From Absidia repens (lineage: Eukaryota; Mucoromycota; Mucoromycetes; Mucorales; Cunninghamellaceae), in assembly GCA_002105175.1 (NCBI GenBank), contig MCGE01000055.1, positions 5,001 through 69,000 on the forward strand: a DNA stretch of 64,000 nucleotides, given 5' to 3'. The notes beneath the pieces were generated by a model. It was not told the DNA's origin and made no database searches. It saw only the letters and a list, made by a program, of their open reading frames with translations. Below are positions 42,643-52,440 of the stretch, one piece after another (the stretch's first letter is position 1; each line of letters opens with the position of its first letter). The position numbers were made by a program, and so were the translations under genes.

Positions 42643-45387
42643 TCAATTACCAATCAATCGTGAAAGGGAATCAGCGGGATTTTCCTTGCCGGGCTTGTAG
42701 ATGATTTCGAAATCGTATTCCATCAATGCGGCGGACCAACGGACGACTTTAGGTGGTGGCGAATCCTTGTTAAAAATAAATACCAGGGCGGCGTGATCAG
42801 TCTTCAACTTGAAATGGCGTCCAGCAAGGTAGTGACGAAAGGTTTTGACGGCCCACACCACGGCAAGCGCTTCCAGATGTGTAGTGGCATATCGCACTTC
42901 CGGACCACGGAGGGTACGGCTTGCATACGCAATCACCGTTTCTTTACTTGGATCGTCATGCGGATGTTGGGACAAGATGCTACCGAGGCCACGACCAGAA
43001 GCGTCTGTTGTAAGGACTTGTATGCATTTGGGATCAGGGTAAGCCAAGACGGGGGGAGTGACCAATACATGTTTCAATTTACTAATTGCATTTTCGCATT
43101 CATGTGTCCATTGGAAATCCATATTTTTCTTCAGTAGATCCGTCAACGGTAGGGCAAGTTCAGCAAAATTTGGTACAAAGCGGCGGTAGTAGTTGGCTGT
43201 GCCGAGGAAGGACCTTACACCATCGACGGAATTGGGCGACTTCATATCCAACAGTTTTTCGATGTTTCTTTTGCACGGGGAAAGACCAGCAGCACCAACA
43301 ACATGACCAAGATATTCCACCTGTGGTCGACCGAAACGACACTTTGACCTTTTTAAGCGTAGATTGGCGGAATCGCACGTTTCGAATACCTTTGACAGAT
43401 GGATCAGATGTTCTTCGACCGACGACGAAAAGACGATAATGTCATCAATGAAGACAAAAACGAATTTACCCAGGAAAGCAGACAACAAATTTGACATCAC
43501 TCTTTGGAAAGTGCTAGGCGCGGAAGTCAGGCCGAATGGCATCGCCAAAAATTCGTACGTGCCACTTTTTGCGATGAAACCAGTCTTGTTGATTGATTCT
43601 TCTTCCATGGGGACTTGCCAAAAGCCGGACGCAGCATCAAGAGTTGAAAAAATGACGGCACCACCAAGAGAGTCAAGTAAGTCATCAATATTTGGCAAAG
43701 GGAAAGAGTCTTTCATAGTAATCGAATTTAATTTACGGTAGTCAATTACCATTCGTAGGTCACCACCTCTTTTCTTCACGAAAAACACCGGGCTAGCCCA
43801 CAAGCCATTGGATGGACGGATTAGACCAAGCTTCAGCATTTCAGCAATTTCGTTTTGGAGATGTTCTTCTTCTTCCCATGTTAAGCGGTATGGTTTGGAT
43901 CGGATAGGTGGCGACGGCAAAACAGGAATACTATGTTCAGCACAAAGCACTCTTCCAAGTCCAGCGGATTCGACAAAACAATGGTCGTACTTGTCGATGA
44001 TGGGAACCAAGGCAGGCAGCGTCGCTTCATCTTCTTCGGGCTGGTCCAATACAACATCGTCATAATCTTCAAGGTTTTGATCCAAACGAGCATTCACAGA
44101 AAAGGTAGCGGGAAGGGCAGGTAAGTCTTCAGTATTATTGTTATCGCCAACGCGATCACCGTACAGTTCGACGGATTCAGAGTGGTTCTTGGTGGGAATT
44201 ACTAATTTCCTTGCTTGTACATCTTGTTTCACACCATAGGCGTCAAACCAGGTCATGCCTAGCAGCAGCATTTTCTTCTGGCCATCTTGTTTGATACACA
44301 TGTGTTCCGGACGCAATTTGCCAGCCACACGAATAGGGACATCAACGGTTATATTGCACGGATAGCGAGCCTTTCGATCGAATGAAGTCAAAGTCAGCAC
44401 ATCACCAGTTGGTACCAACCCAAGCTCATCAGCCAAATCGCCACTAATCACGGAAACGCTTGCACCAGAATCGAAGGTAGCTTTTACCACGGACGTTCCA
44501 ATCACCACCGGGGCAACAAACGGCTTGCTTTTCTTCATACGTTGGATGTCGTATGGATAAACGTATTCAGTATCGTCAGTGTCATAGCCATTATCATCTT
44601 GATTATCAACATCATCATCGGAGTCAGTATACCAAGAATCCGAAGTAGCAGAATCATTAGCACCATCCACCGAACTAGTATCGTCGTCATGAAGACCAAC
44701 TCCGAAATTGCCAATATCTGATTCGAAATCATTTAGATCCGCATCCATAATACGATCCCGACGAATGATTCCATTACCACCAACAGTACGAGGGCCAAAC
44801 ACACCAATGACAGACGAATTTGTTTTTGCACTAGCGCGATCACCAGTAATACCCAGACCAGAACAATCACCGACATTACCATTATCATCGACATCAAGAG
44901 CTTCCCGATAAATTGCACCATCATCACCGACGATACGGGGGCCAAAAGGACGACCACGGATCATTGATACATCAGCATTAGTAAGACCGACCATTCCTGG
45001 ACCATCATTCGCAACAGAATTTGGACTAGCAGTTTTAGATCGCCTTCCATACAGATACCGCAGACCATCACGGACATCTTCGTAAGCATTTCGGTCTAGC
45101 GACAACCAATCCGCGACAGACAGGCCAGAATCCAACTCCATCAACTTAGTCCATATGTTTCTTTTGGGGAAAACGACTGGCAATTTCCGAACGGGGCGTC
45201 TTTTTTTGGGTCTATTCGTAATCACCTTCCGTTTGACAGCAGGGGCAGCATTGCTAGTAGTGGAATTATCTGACTTGGGTCTCTTAGCAGCAGCAAACAC
45301 CTTCACTTCATCATCATCAACACCAGACGCAGTTTCCACAACATTTACAGTAGTAGGTGTAGAATCAGGGACATCAGCTACACCATT
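42643..45387 (-). CDS. Protease, reverse transcriptase and RNase H of element A
   Basis: Frame reaching back to 45390, read by -1 frameshift from Gag. Low-complexity Asp-rich N-terminal third; retropepsin TFDSGASVSVISGDL (about 307) with LLLGMTWF; RT with WASPVFFVKKRGGDLRMVID and FSTLDAASGFWQVPM and catalytic FIDDIIVFS (about 648); RNase H TTDASGRGLGSIL (about 798) and LKTDHAAL; ends PADSLSRLIGN. About 915 codons counted from the first possible in-frame codon. No integrase follows in frame. No internal stop. Confidence 0.94.
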   Translation of the reverse strand, partial: NGVADVPDSTPTTVNVVETASGVDDDEVKVFAAAKRPKSDNSTTSNAAPAVKRKVITNRPKKRRPVRKLPVVFPKRNIWTKLMELDSGLSVADWLSLDRNAYEDVRDGLRYLYGRRSKTASPNSVANDGPGMVGLTNADVSMIRGRPFGPRIVGDDGAIYREALDVDDNGNVGDCSGLGITGDRASAKTNSSVIGVFGPRTVGGNGIIRRDRIMDADLNDFESDIGNFGVGLHDDDTSSVDGANDSATSDSWYTDSDDDVDNQDDNGYDTDDTEYVYPYDIQRMKKSKPFVAPVVIGTSVVKATFDSGASVSVISGDLADELGLVPTGDVLTLTSFDRKARYPCNITVDVPIRVAGKLRPEHMCIKQDGQKKMLLLGMTWFDAYGVKQDVQARKLVIPTKNHSESVELYGDRVGDNNNTEDLPALPATFSVNARLDQNLEDYDDVVLDQPEEDEATLPALVPIIDKYDHCFVESAGLGRVLCAEHSIPVLPSPPIRSKPYRLTWEEEEHLQNEIAEMLKLGLIRPSNGLWASPVFFVKKRGGDLRMVIDYRKLNSITMKDSFPLPNIDDLLDSLGGAVIFSTLDAASGFWQVPMEEESINKTGFIAKSGTYEFLAMPFGLTSAPSTFQRVMSNLLSAFLGKFVFVFIDDIIVFSSSVEEHLIHLSKVFETCDSANLRLKRSKCRFGRPQVEYLGHVVGAAGLSPCKRNIEKLLDMKSPNSVDGVRSFLGTANYYRRFVPNFAELALPLTDLLKKNMDFQWTHECENAISKLKHVLVTPPVLAYPDPKCIQVLTTDASGRGLGSILSQHPHDDPSKETVIAYASRTLRGPEVRYATTHLEALAVVWAVKTFRHYLAGRHFKLKTDHAALVFIFNKDSPPPKVVRWSAALMEYDFEIIYKPGKENPADSLSRLIGN

Positions 45388-46193
45388 CACTGACGCCCCG
45401 AATCTTTTCCCGACGCATCTTGATTAACAGGTTTGGGACACATTCGACGCGGATGCCCGACTTCACCACAATTCCAACATTCCAAAGGAGGACGAGACCT
45501 GTTAGCGTCGTATGCAGAAGGACCATTGGGACGGGGGCCCATCTTCAAGGCTTGGACATCAGCAGTCAGATTCTTGATATTCTGTGTCAATTCTTCATAA
45601 GACGGCGTGGCTTTGACATTGGCATGATTGACAGCAGAATAGTACTGTGTGGACGACGACGAAGGTACGGCAGCCAAATATCGACGATTGACCTTATCAA
45701 TATTGACCGCTTGCGCCGCCACTTCATCATACGTATTGCCAAGACCGGAACGTTCCACCCATAGAGCAACTTCGGAGTCGATGGCCTTCAGGAAAGTGCG
45801 GATCATTAGACTGTCGTTGGTGATGTTGACTAACCCAAACAATTCCTTCAATTTTAAAGCGACTTCTTCAACGGTTTGGCCAGGCTTTTGAGTGATGCTT
45901 GCGATTTCTTCCCAATAGGTAGCTTCGAGATGACGGCAGAACTTCACCTTGAACAACACTTCGAAATCCAACCAAGTCTTCACACGATCTTCATGAATAG
46001 ACCACCAAGTTTCGGCCATTCCACGAAGATGTGATCCAACAACCAATAAGGCATCCACATCAGCTAACGATGCACCACGACGGATACGATTGATACTTCT
46101 TAACCAAGCGACAGGGTCTTCACCAGGTTGGGCAGCAAAAGGAGAAGGGTCCCCGAGGAAACGAGTAGCACGGCCTTTAGATGAGTCAGACAT
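45387..46193 (-). CDS. Gag of element A, 268 aa
   Basis: Structural protein of the virus-like particle. Capsid-type helices (PVAWLRSINRIRRGASLADV, LRGMAETWWSIHEDRVKTWL, TVEEVALKLKELFGL) and a perfect zinc knuckle CWNCGEVGHPRRMC (about 237-250). ATG at 46193. The stop (45387-45389) overlaps the Pol frame. The same layout as the T-element Gag, except that one lacks a knuckle. Confidence 0.93.
   Translation of the reverse strand: MSDSSKGRATRFLGDPSPFAAQPGEDPVAWLRSINRIRRGASLADVDALLVVGSHLRGMAETWWSIHEDRVKTWLDFEVLFKVKFCRHLEATYWEEIASITQKPGQTVEEVALKLKELFGLVNITNDSLMIRTFLKAIDSEVALWVERSGLGNTYDEVAAQAVNIDKVNRRYLAAVPSSSSTQYYSAVNHANVKATPSYEELTQNIKNLTADVQALKMGPRPNGPSAYDANRSRPPLECWNCGEVGHPRRMCPKPVNQDASGKDSGRQ
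45405..45411 (-). promoter_or_regulatory. -1 frameshift slippery site G GGA AAA between gag and pol of element A
   Basis: In the Gag frame the codons read TCG GGA AAA, so the heptamer G-GGA-AAA is in the exact register for -1 slippage, six codons before the Gag stop. After slipping, the Pol frame is open. I did not fold the downstream RNA. Confidence 0.7.
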
Positions 46194-46246
46194 GTAGTAA
46201 GTTGGAAGTAAAAAAAATCGATCGAAAGAAAATGAATGTAGAAAAA

Positions 46247-46264
46247 CCCCCTGGTAGTCTCACC
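46247..46264 (-). other. Primer-binding site of element A
   Basis: Minus-strand TGGTGAGACTACCAGGGG, identical to 37768-37785. It was next to the LTR (spacer aaaaa) before the insertion of 46270-47086. Confidence 0.7.
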
Positions 46265-46269
46265 AAAAA

Positions 46270-47086
46270 TGTAATGATCATATTTTGTTACTCATATTTT
46301 ACTATTTAATTTTTATATATAATGATCATAGTTTACTACTTAATTATTTTACCACTTAACTTTTATTTATAATGATCATAGTTTACTGTCCCATTTTTAT
46401 ATATAATAGCTAACTATTTTATTTTACTTCCAACCACATTCTTTCCATCACACTCTTATATATCCCCTAACATCCTCTACTGCTCCAACCCTTATCACTA
46501 TTAGCATTTTACTTCTTATTCATCTTTTTACTACCACTTTCCCCAATCGGAACATTCCACCGATTTAATATAAAAAGATGAACCAAATCAAATCAAATAA
46601 AAGACATTCAATTATCAAAGTTCAAATATCACTGTTTTATTTTCATAAACATATATCAAACACTACTATCAAAGATCCACTTATCTTTCCAGTGTTCCTT
46701 TTTATATATCACGCTATATGATTCCTTGTCCTCATCAGACATTATTTTTGGTTGTCACGTCTTCCATTGTTGAACCTAATTGTCTCGCCCCTAAAATGTA
46801 ATTTGACCTCCGCTGTGTCCTTCGGCATTACTATGCCTATTGCATAAATACATTTGTCTAATTGTATATTTTAGTATTCTATATCTCTAGTTACGCCTAG
46901 TCCTCCCTCTTACTATATATACATACTTCCCTTCTGTTCTTTATTATTGTAAGACCCATTCAATAATAGTCATGCTAATCTACATTGTTCTAATCACCTT
47001 CCTTTTCTACCCATATCCCCTGACGTGCACACCTATCACTATAGGTGCAAGTACACCTTTCCCTTCTGTAGTGTTTACCCTTGACA
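46270..47086 (+). mobile_element. Solo LTR inserted between LTR and PBS of element A, duplication AAAAA
   Basis: 817 bp, TGTAATGATCATA to ACCCTTGACA, with aaaaa at 46265-46269 and 47087-47091. Relative of the truncated LTR at 23112-23465. It carries AATATAAAAAGATG and AAATAAAAGAC in promoter and polyadenylation order on the plus strand. Repeated AATGATCATAGTTTACT motifs lie near its left end. A composite of two insertions cannot be excluded. Confidence 0.75.
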
Positions 47087-47091
47087 AAAAA

Positions 47092-47419
47092 TGATAGAGT
47101 AAAAAGTTTAGGGACAAGAAAAATGACTGGAAAAAGATGATGTTTATTTAGAAAATATAGGTTCTAGTTTTATACAATCGTAGGATAGATTCCGACTTCT
47201 TTTTAGTATTAGCGTAGAATAGATTCACTGATTATGAAATAAAAAAAAATAAAATAAAAAAAATGAAAGTGCGTCGCTGTCTAGTTTGATAGAAAAATAA
47301 AAAAAAATAAAAAAAGAAGGGGGAAAGAAAAGGGGACATATGATTGGCGGAGAGGGCGCTTGTCGCTTCACGTGCAGAGACTTTTAGAAGGGATTTAAAA
47401 TCCAGTCCTCAATCTCTCA
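47092..47419 (-). mobile_element. 5' LTR of element A (328 bp)
   Basis: Direct repeat of 40689-41019. aata follows at 47420-47423, matching aata at 40685-40688: a 4-bp target duplication. Confidence 0.92.
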
Positions 47420-47423
47420 AATA

Positions 47424-47876
47424 TGACACGCCGTGGAAGTTATATTTCACTCTCCGAAGGACTGGAGCTACGAAGGACTGTAGAATCAGTGAATGACTCT
47501 GCCGTGGTGTCATCATTCACGTATTTCGCATTTTGACATTTCTTTTATTTTACTTTATCTTATTTTTTATCTCCTCTACATTATATTTTATTCAACGCTC
47601 TCTCGCTATTAGTTTAGTTTCATACTACTTTCTCTTAGTCGTACCTTAGTATATAAATACTCTGTTATCGAATACATTAATAAAATAATCTCTTTCTCGG
47701 ATTGATTTCACTTTATTTTGGTATAAATATCTTTCACTCAATATTTATTGGGGAAACGACCTCAGGAATATTATCACTTATACTCTTCGTAAAGGATCTC
47801 GTTTGTATCAAGTATAATATATCCTTCTCCTACTCGCAGTCAGTCCTCTTTTTATATAAGCCCTCCGTTTGTCAAA
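47424..47876 (+). mobile_element. LTR Y, copy 2, solo, 453 bp
   Basis: TGACACGCCG to CCGTTTGTCA, aata on both sides (47420-47423, 47877-47880). TATATAAATACTC (about 47650) and AATAAAATAATC downstream show plus orientation. It ends 7 bp before the tRNA gene. Confidence 0.88.
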
Positions 47877-47883
47877 TATATCA

Positions 47884-47957
47884 GCTCGCTTAGCTCAGTT
47901 GGTTAGAGCGTGGTGCTAATAACGCCAAGGCCACAGGTTCGACCCCTGTAGTGAGCA
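47884..47957 (+). tRNA. tRNA-Ile (anticodon AAT), 74 nt, no intron
   Basis: Seven-base acceptor stem GCTCGCT/AGTGAGC (one G-U), D arm GCTC/GAGC, anticodon stem TGGTG/CGCCA around loop CTAATAA, T arm ACAGG TTCGACC CCTGT, discriminator A. Consensus A and B boxes are intact (TAGCTCAGTTGG; GGTTCGACCCC). A T5 run follows 5 bp after the end. The gene is hemmed in by retrotransposon DNA 7 bp upstream and 14 bp downstream yet keeps all tRNA features, so it is probably active. Confidence 0.97.
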
Positions 47958-47962
47958 TTATA

Positions 47963-47967
47963 TTTTT
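47963..47967 (+). terminator. Pol III terminator of the tRNA gene
   Basis: TTTTT run 5 bp after the tRNA. The first LTR of the downstream pile starts at 47972, directly behind it. Confidence 0.8.
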
Positions 47968-48004
47968 GCCATGTTGTGGCTGTTTTTAAGTTTTGTTATA
48001 GGTG

Positions 48005-48837
48005 TGTTACGGGTATTTTTGAGTTAATAAAATAAATGTAATGTACCAAATATGTATGGTTTGTTGAAATAATATGAGCCGTAACGGTATGAAGTTAACC
48101 TTTTAGTTAAGTTCAAGTAGTATTTTACACCAAATAGATAGTGTATAAGTGTTTTCTTGTTCTTGCTTGAACGGATTTGCAGTGAGGACCAAAATATATT
48201 TTTCCCCTGAATCGGAATTTGAAATGTCCTTTTTTGTTTACTTGACTCGTAGTCTTGAAAAATAGAGAGTACCAAATATCCAATTAAATTATTTGATATA
48301 AGTAGAAAGTACCAGATTTGTTATTGGTAATAAGTAGTGAGCACCAGAACCTTTGTAGATAAAGTCCAACTTGAAATAAAAGAAGTTTTTAAAAGAAAAC
48401 TTGATAAAATAAAATAAAGTAGAAGTATTGACCTTAGCTTGGTTCAATAAAAATAAAAAAGAGTATAGCTGACTCTGAAAATAAAATAAATAAAGATTTC
48501 TATAGCAAAATAGAAATGACTTGATAGCTTGATGTTTTTATAAAAAAACTTTAGATTGACTTTTTATTTTTATTGAGAAAAAGAATAAATTGAAAAAACT
48601 GAAGAATAATATTTTATAACAAAAAGTTGGCCCTTTTATACTAATTTTTAAGGAGCGGAGTGGGTTTGGTCGTCGACGAGATTTGGAGGAGCGAAGTAAA
48701 ATGATAGGTGGAGGAGAGCGGAGAAGAAGAAGAAGTCGACGACGAGATGACGATGGCTGCGGCATCATTCAGTGGTAGCCCACGCCATCAGTTCGCCCAA
48801 ACCAAAGAGATTGGCCAATTCCATGTTATGGTCCACA
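48005..48837 (-). mobile_element. 3' LTR of the T element (833 bp)
   Basis: Minus strand TGTGGACCATAAC to ACCCGTAACA. Same length as 53601-54433 and no difference noticed. The first 73 bases encode the last 23 residues and stop of the accessory protein. TATA box AGTATAAAAGGG near 48635. Four internal copies of the tRNA-Ile 3'-end motif (near 48190, 48274, 48314, 48345). Confidence 0.95.
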
Positions 48838-49193
48838 TGTCCCTCCCCTGGGAAAGCGACACCGGCGTTTTGATCCCATTCATCAGAGTCGGCAACCTTT
48901 CTTATGACGGCATTGATGTGGCGGCGGTTGCTGTTTTGTAACAATTTGACCAAGAAGCGACGTCTTTCCCGACGATAAGTAACATATCCCAAAGCAGAGC
49001 TGGGTCTTTCCATCTTGAGGTGAATAAGTTCAAGCAGATTTGGCACCAAATGATTGTTTAGAGTGGAGTGTTTTGACCAATAATGCTGCCTTTCCGAAAA
49101 GGCGTGAGCTTGGTAAATGTCAAAGTGGTGGTTAACCATGTTTTCCAAATAGATTTCTTGATCTTGTTCAGTTACGTTCCAAGAGGAGTTCAT
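48765..49193 (-). CDS. Accessory protein of the T element, 142 aa, tail encoded in the LTR
   Basis: Occupies the place of integrase. ATG at 49193. The body (about residues 1-118) is predicted helical, charged and aromatic (FSERQHYWSKH, HLVPNLLELIHLKM, YRRERRRFLVKLL, INAVIRKVADSDEW) and resembles the relic at 24661-25157. Residues PGEGH are encoded by the polypurine tract CAGGGGAGGGAC. From 48837 on, the frame is inside the 3' LTR and gives VDHNMELANLFGLGELMAWATTE. No integrase zinc finger or DDE triad, and no family I know. A poly(A) tract and TTTATATAAATATC (about 49270) lie about 75 bp upstream of the ATG, suggesting a separate transcript. The role is unknown; an acidic-amphipathic end would fit protein tethering. 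Confidence 0.8.
   Translation of the reverse strand: MNSSWNVTEQDQEIYLENMVNHHFDIYQAHAFSERQHYWSKHSTLNNHLVPNLLELIHLKMERPSSALGYVTYRRERRRFLVKLLQNSNRRHINAVIRKVADSDEWDQNAGVAFPGEGHVDHNMELANLFGLGELMAWATTE
48838..48849 (-). promoter_or_regulatory. Polypurine tract of the T element inside the accessory ORF
   Basis: AGGGGAGGGACA on the minus strand, directly before the LTR start TGTGG. It is translated as part of the accessory protein. Confidence 0.75.
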
Positions 49194-49276
49194 TTTTGAT
49201 GTTTGATAATAAGTGGGTTGAATGAGTAAAAAATTATACAGGGAAATTTTCCTTTTCTTCGATCTTGATATTTATA

Positions 49277-49308
<32 letters not shown>

Positions 49309-49440
49309 GATTAGTACAAATGAGATGAACGAGCACCAACTATATTATTTTTTCTTTTGCACCAAATATATGTATATAGTATCAAATATATGAGAGTTTT
49401 CAAACACCCAATATGTGTTCACCAATTATAATTCGTCTTT

Positions 49441-52440
49441 CTAGTAGCCGAGCCTACTCATAAAGTCAACAGCTTGGTGTAGTTTGCCAGATTTGTATCT
49501 TAGTTCAAAATCATAGTCGGTTAGGTATTGTACCCATCTTGCCACTATGCCAGAAATTTTCGGCGATTCAATTATCCATTTTAGAGGTTGATGATCTGTG
49601 ATCACAATAAACTTTTGCCCTAATAAATAAGGTCTAAATTGTTGTACGGCAAATACTAGAGCCAAACATTCCAACTTGCTTGCGCCATAGTTTTTTTCAG
49701 CTGCCCGTAATCCTCTACTTGAAAATATAATGGGGTGTTCCTTGCCATCTTCATCTTTTTGACATAATATGGCACCTAGTCCCAGTTTGCTGCCATCACA
49801 GTGTACTATAAATTCTTTTTCAAAATTAGGCCTCTTCAATATTGGCGTAGTTGTGAGCATTGTTTTTAAAGTTTCAAATGCTTTTGTTTCTTCTATTCCC
49901 CAACTTGTACGATCATTTTTAGTTTGATTGTGTAAGGGTCTTGCTATTTTGGCAAAGTCCTTGATAAAACGGCGGTAGTATGACGCTAAGCCAATAAATC
50001 CCCTCACTTGTTTGATTGTAGTGGGTACCGGATAATTTTTCACTTTCTTGATTTTTTCTTCATCGGTCTTGATTCCGTCACTGGTTATGATGTATCCCAG
50101 GAATTTTAATTCACTTCTAAAGAAGGTACATTTTTCCACATTAAATAAAAGTCCACCTTTCCGAGTGAATCTGAATAGTTGTTCCAGATCGAGTAGGTGT
50201 TGGTCCGTATTTTTTGAATGGACATTTAAATCGTCAATAAACGCGACTAGACATTTATGCAAAAGTTGTTGGTAGCATAAATCTATTAATCTTTGGAAGC
50301 ATGCTGGTGATCCTTTTAATCCCATCGGTAGTGTGATATATTCGTAAACTCCAAATTTTGTTGTAAAACCAGTTAAAGGTTTGCTTTTTTCATTCAAAGG
50401 TACTTGATGAAATCCTGATCGTAGATCCAAAGCTGAAAAAATACGTGAATCACCCAATTCATCTATTAAATCATCGATCCGCGGAAGTGGATATGGATCA
50501 TCCCTAGTTTGTTGATTTAATTTTCTATAGTCCACTACCATTCGATATTCACCATTTTTTTTCTTCACCAATATTATAGGAGATGTATAAGGTGTATTTG
50601 AAGGCTTGATAATTCCCATTTTACATAGTTTATCCAATTCTGCCTTAAGATGCTTTGATTCCTCAGGGCTTATTCTGTATGGCCTGTGTCTTATAGGGGT
50701 GACTTCCTTTTCGAGAACAATTTCATGCTCAGTTAGATTTGTTAATCCCATCTTGTCATTATTCCAATCGAATATATCTTGATAGTGGTGAATTAGTTTA
50801 TAGAATTTTCTTTTTTGTTCTGGGGTTACTTCTCCCATCTGTAATTTTTGTATAATGTTTGGATCCAATATAATTTCTTTGCCATCATCCTGGTTAAAAA
50901 TAGATTCATATGTTTCAGCTGAATTCCAGGTTTTTAATTCATAGGCACTGTATTCCATTATTTCTTCATTTTGATCATTTAATAATTGAGTATGGAATTC
51001 CCCAAGTACTTGTTCCGGTGGTATTCGCATTTCCTCTTCGGTTTGATTAATAAAGCTTAGTGAATTTTCTTTATTGCGAATATTTATCATGCTTGCCAGC
51101 GGTTGGTAAACAAAAGAGGCTTCATGATTTTCGGGATTTAAATTTATGCAGCAGGCTGCATAAGGTGGAATATTCAAACCGGCATTCTGTGTAGATACTG
51201 TTAGTGTATTTTCTATATTATTTTCACTTACTCGAATATTTTGTTCAAGGCTATCCATGATATATAATTCTTCTTCTTCTTCTTCTTCTGATTCTGATTT
51301 TTCATCATGTTCCCATCCTTCTGATTCGGTTTCTTCATCTGTTGAATTTTCTTCTGAATCCTCAGATTCATCTTGTGACCATCCAATATCTTTTTCATCT
51401 GCTTGATAATGTACATGATTCACTTTTATGGGCACAAACTTCTTATCGGTTGATTTGACATAAGTAATAGGTATCTTCTGTCGCTGCCGTTTATATGTGA
51501 GCTTTAAATATCCTGTTTTAAAGTCGATAATAGCTTGCACATGGCTTAACCAGTTATTTCCCAAAATAAAATGCGCAGGGCACCTTGGTATTACTTCCAT
51601 GTTTGATGGAATAATAATTTCATTCCCCACATTGATTGGTACGTCTTGTATCATTCCCAAAGTAGGCTGTTTATTTCCATTTCCAAGGGTGAATACACTA
51701 TTTGAAGATGTATCGATTTCCAAATCCAAAGCCTTCATCATACTTCTAGACATAGATGATCTGGAGGCACCACAATCAACTAGGCCTTTTATTTTTTTAT
51801 CACCTATTTGGAATTCAGCATAGACTGCGGTTGTGACTACATCGGTTTCTTCCATTGTATTCATTGTGACATCTTTGTCTGCATCTTCAGTGGGAATTCT
51901 TTTGTGTCTTTGATCCCTACAAGCTTTTACCAATTTTGTTCGTAGTGGTGTAGCTATTTTTAATAATTCACCCAGTTCAATATTTGCTTTTTGTTGAAAC
52001 ACATCTTGCACAATATCATATTTAATGTTGGGTGTGGTGTATTTTCGCCGATTTACTTTTTTTGTGGATTTTTCAATTTCAGGGGTAACTGTTGATTTTG
52101 GTGTAACAATTTCCTGAATAACAATATCCTCATTTATAGGTCGATTATTTTCAAGGTCTTGACCTATTTGTTCCTTGTGATGTTTTATGGCTTGATTTCC
52201 CTTTTTATTTTTTGGTGTTGGTTTTGTGATAACCTTTCTGTTGGAAGCAGTTTTAACTTCAGGTGGTTTTTCTTCCCGATGAGCTGCTGCTACGTAAAAA
52301 TCTTGATAATAGTCATCCTCATTATCTTCAGTTAATAATATATTAAAGTCTTGATTGGATTGTTGTGGATTAGATTTATACAATTCATTTGAATTTTTGT
52401 TGATGGTTTTTTGATGTTGTTGAGCCAATTGACCATCATT
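49441..52440 (-). CDS. Protease, reverse transcriptase and RNase H of the T element, no integrase
   Basis: About 1000 codons, frame open back past 52443 and entered by -1 frameshift from Gag. Retropepsin-like GLVDCGASRSSMSRSM at about 222, with Cys at the usual Thr/Ser of D-T/S-G. An acidic run (ESEEEEEEEL) at about 395. RT with SPIILVKKKNGEYRMVVDYR and FSALDLRSGFHQVPL and catalytic FIDDLNVHS at about 735. RNase H IVHCDGSKLGLGAIL at about 880, LECLAL and ITDHQPL. Ends HQAVDFMSRLGY and stop. The frame ends where integrase should begin, and nothing with integrase motifs follows before the LTR. Confidence 0.93.
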   Translation of the reverse strand, partial: NDGQLAQQHQKTINKNSNELYKSNPQQSNQDFNILLTEDNEDDYYQDFYVAAAHREEKPPEVKTASNRKVITKPTPKNKKGNQAIKHHKEQIGQDLENNRPINEDIVIQEIVTPKSTVTPEIEKSTKKVNRRKYTTPNIKYDIVQDVFQQKANIELGELLKIATPLRTKLVKACRDQRHKRIPTEDADKDVTMNTMEETDVVTTAVYAEFQIGDKKIKGLVDCGASRSSMSRSMMKALDLEIDTSSNSVFTLGNGNKQPTLGMIQDVPINVGNEIIIPSNMEVIPRCPAHFILGNNWLSHVQAIIDFKTGYLKLTYKRQRQKIPITYVKSTDKKFVPIKVNHVHYQADEKDIGWSQDESEDSEENSTDEETESEGWEHDEKSESEEEEEEELYIMDSLEQNIRVSENNIENTLTVSTQNAGLNIPPYAACCINLNPENHEASFVYQPLASMINIRNKENSLSFINQTEEEMRIPPEQVLGEFHTQLLNDQNEEIMEYSAYELKTWNSAETYESIFNQDDGKEIILDPNIIQKLQMGEVTPEQKRKFYKLIHHYQDIFDWNNDKMGLTNLTEHEIVLEKEVTPIRHRPYRISPEESKHLKAELDKLCKMGIIKPSNTPYTSPIILVKKKNGEYRMVVDYRKLNQQTRDDPYPLPRIDDLIDELGDSRIFSALDLRSGFHQVPLNEKSKPLTGFTTKFGVYEYITLPMGLKGSPACFQRLIDLCYQQLLHKCLVAFIDDLNVHSKNTDQHLLDLEQLFRFTRKGGLLFNVEKCTFFRSELKFLGYIITSDGIKTDEEKIKKVKNYPVPTTIKQVRGFIGLASYYRRFIKDFAKIARPLHNQTKNDRTSWGIEETKAFETLKTMLTTTPILKRPNFEKEFIVHCDGSKLGLGAILCQKDEDGKEHPIIFSSRGLRAAEKNYGASKLECLALVFAVQQFRPYLLGQKFIVITDHQPLKWIIESPKISGIVARWVQYLTDYDFELRYKSGKLHQAVDFMSRLGY

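Noticed and set aside
44721..44731. B-box-like GATTCGAAATC
   Set aside because: Inside pol coding sequence with no acceptor stem or anticodon arm around it.
47702..47893. Open frame crossing into the tRNA gene
   Set aside because: It lies in the LTR and the first bases of the tRNA; composition and context give no support for a protein.
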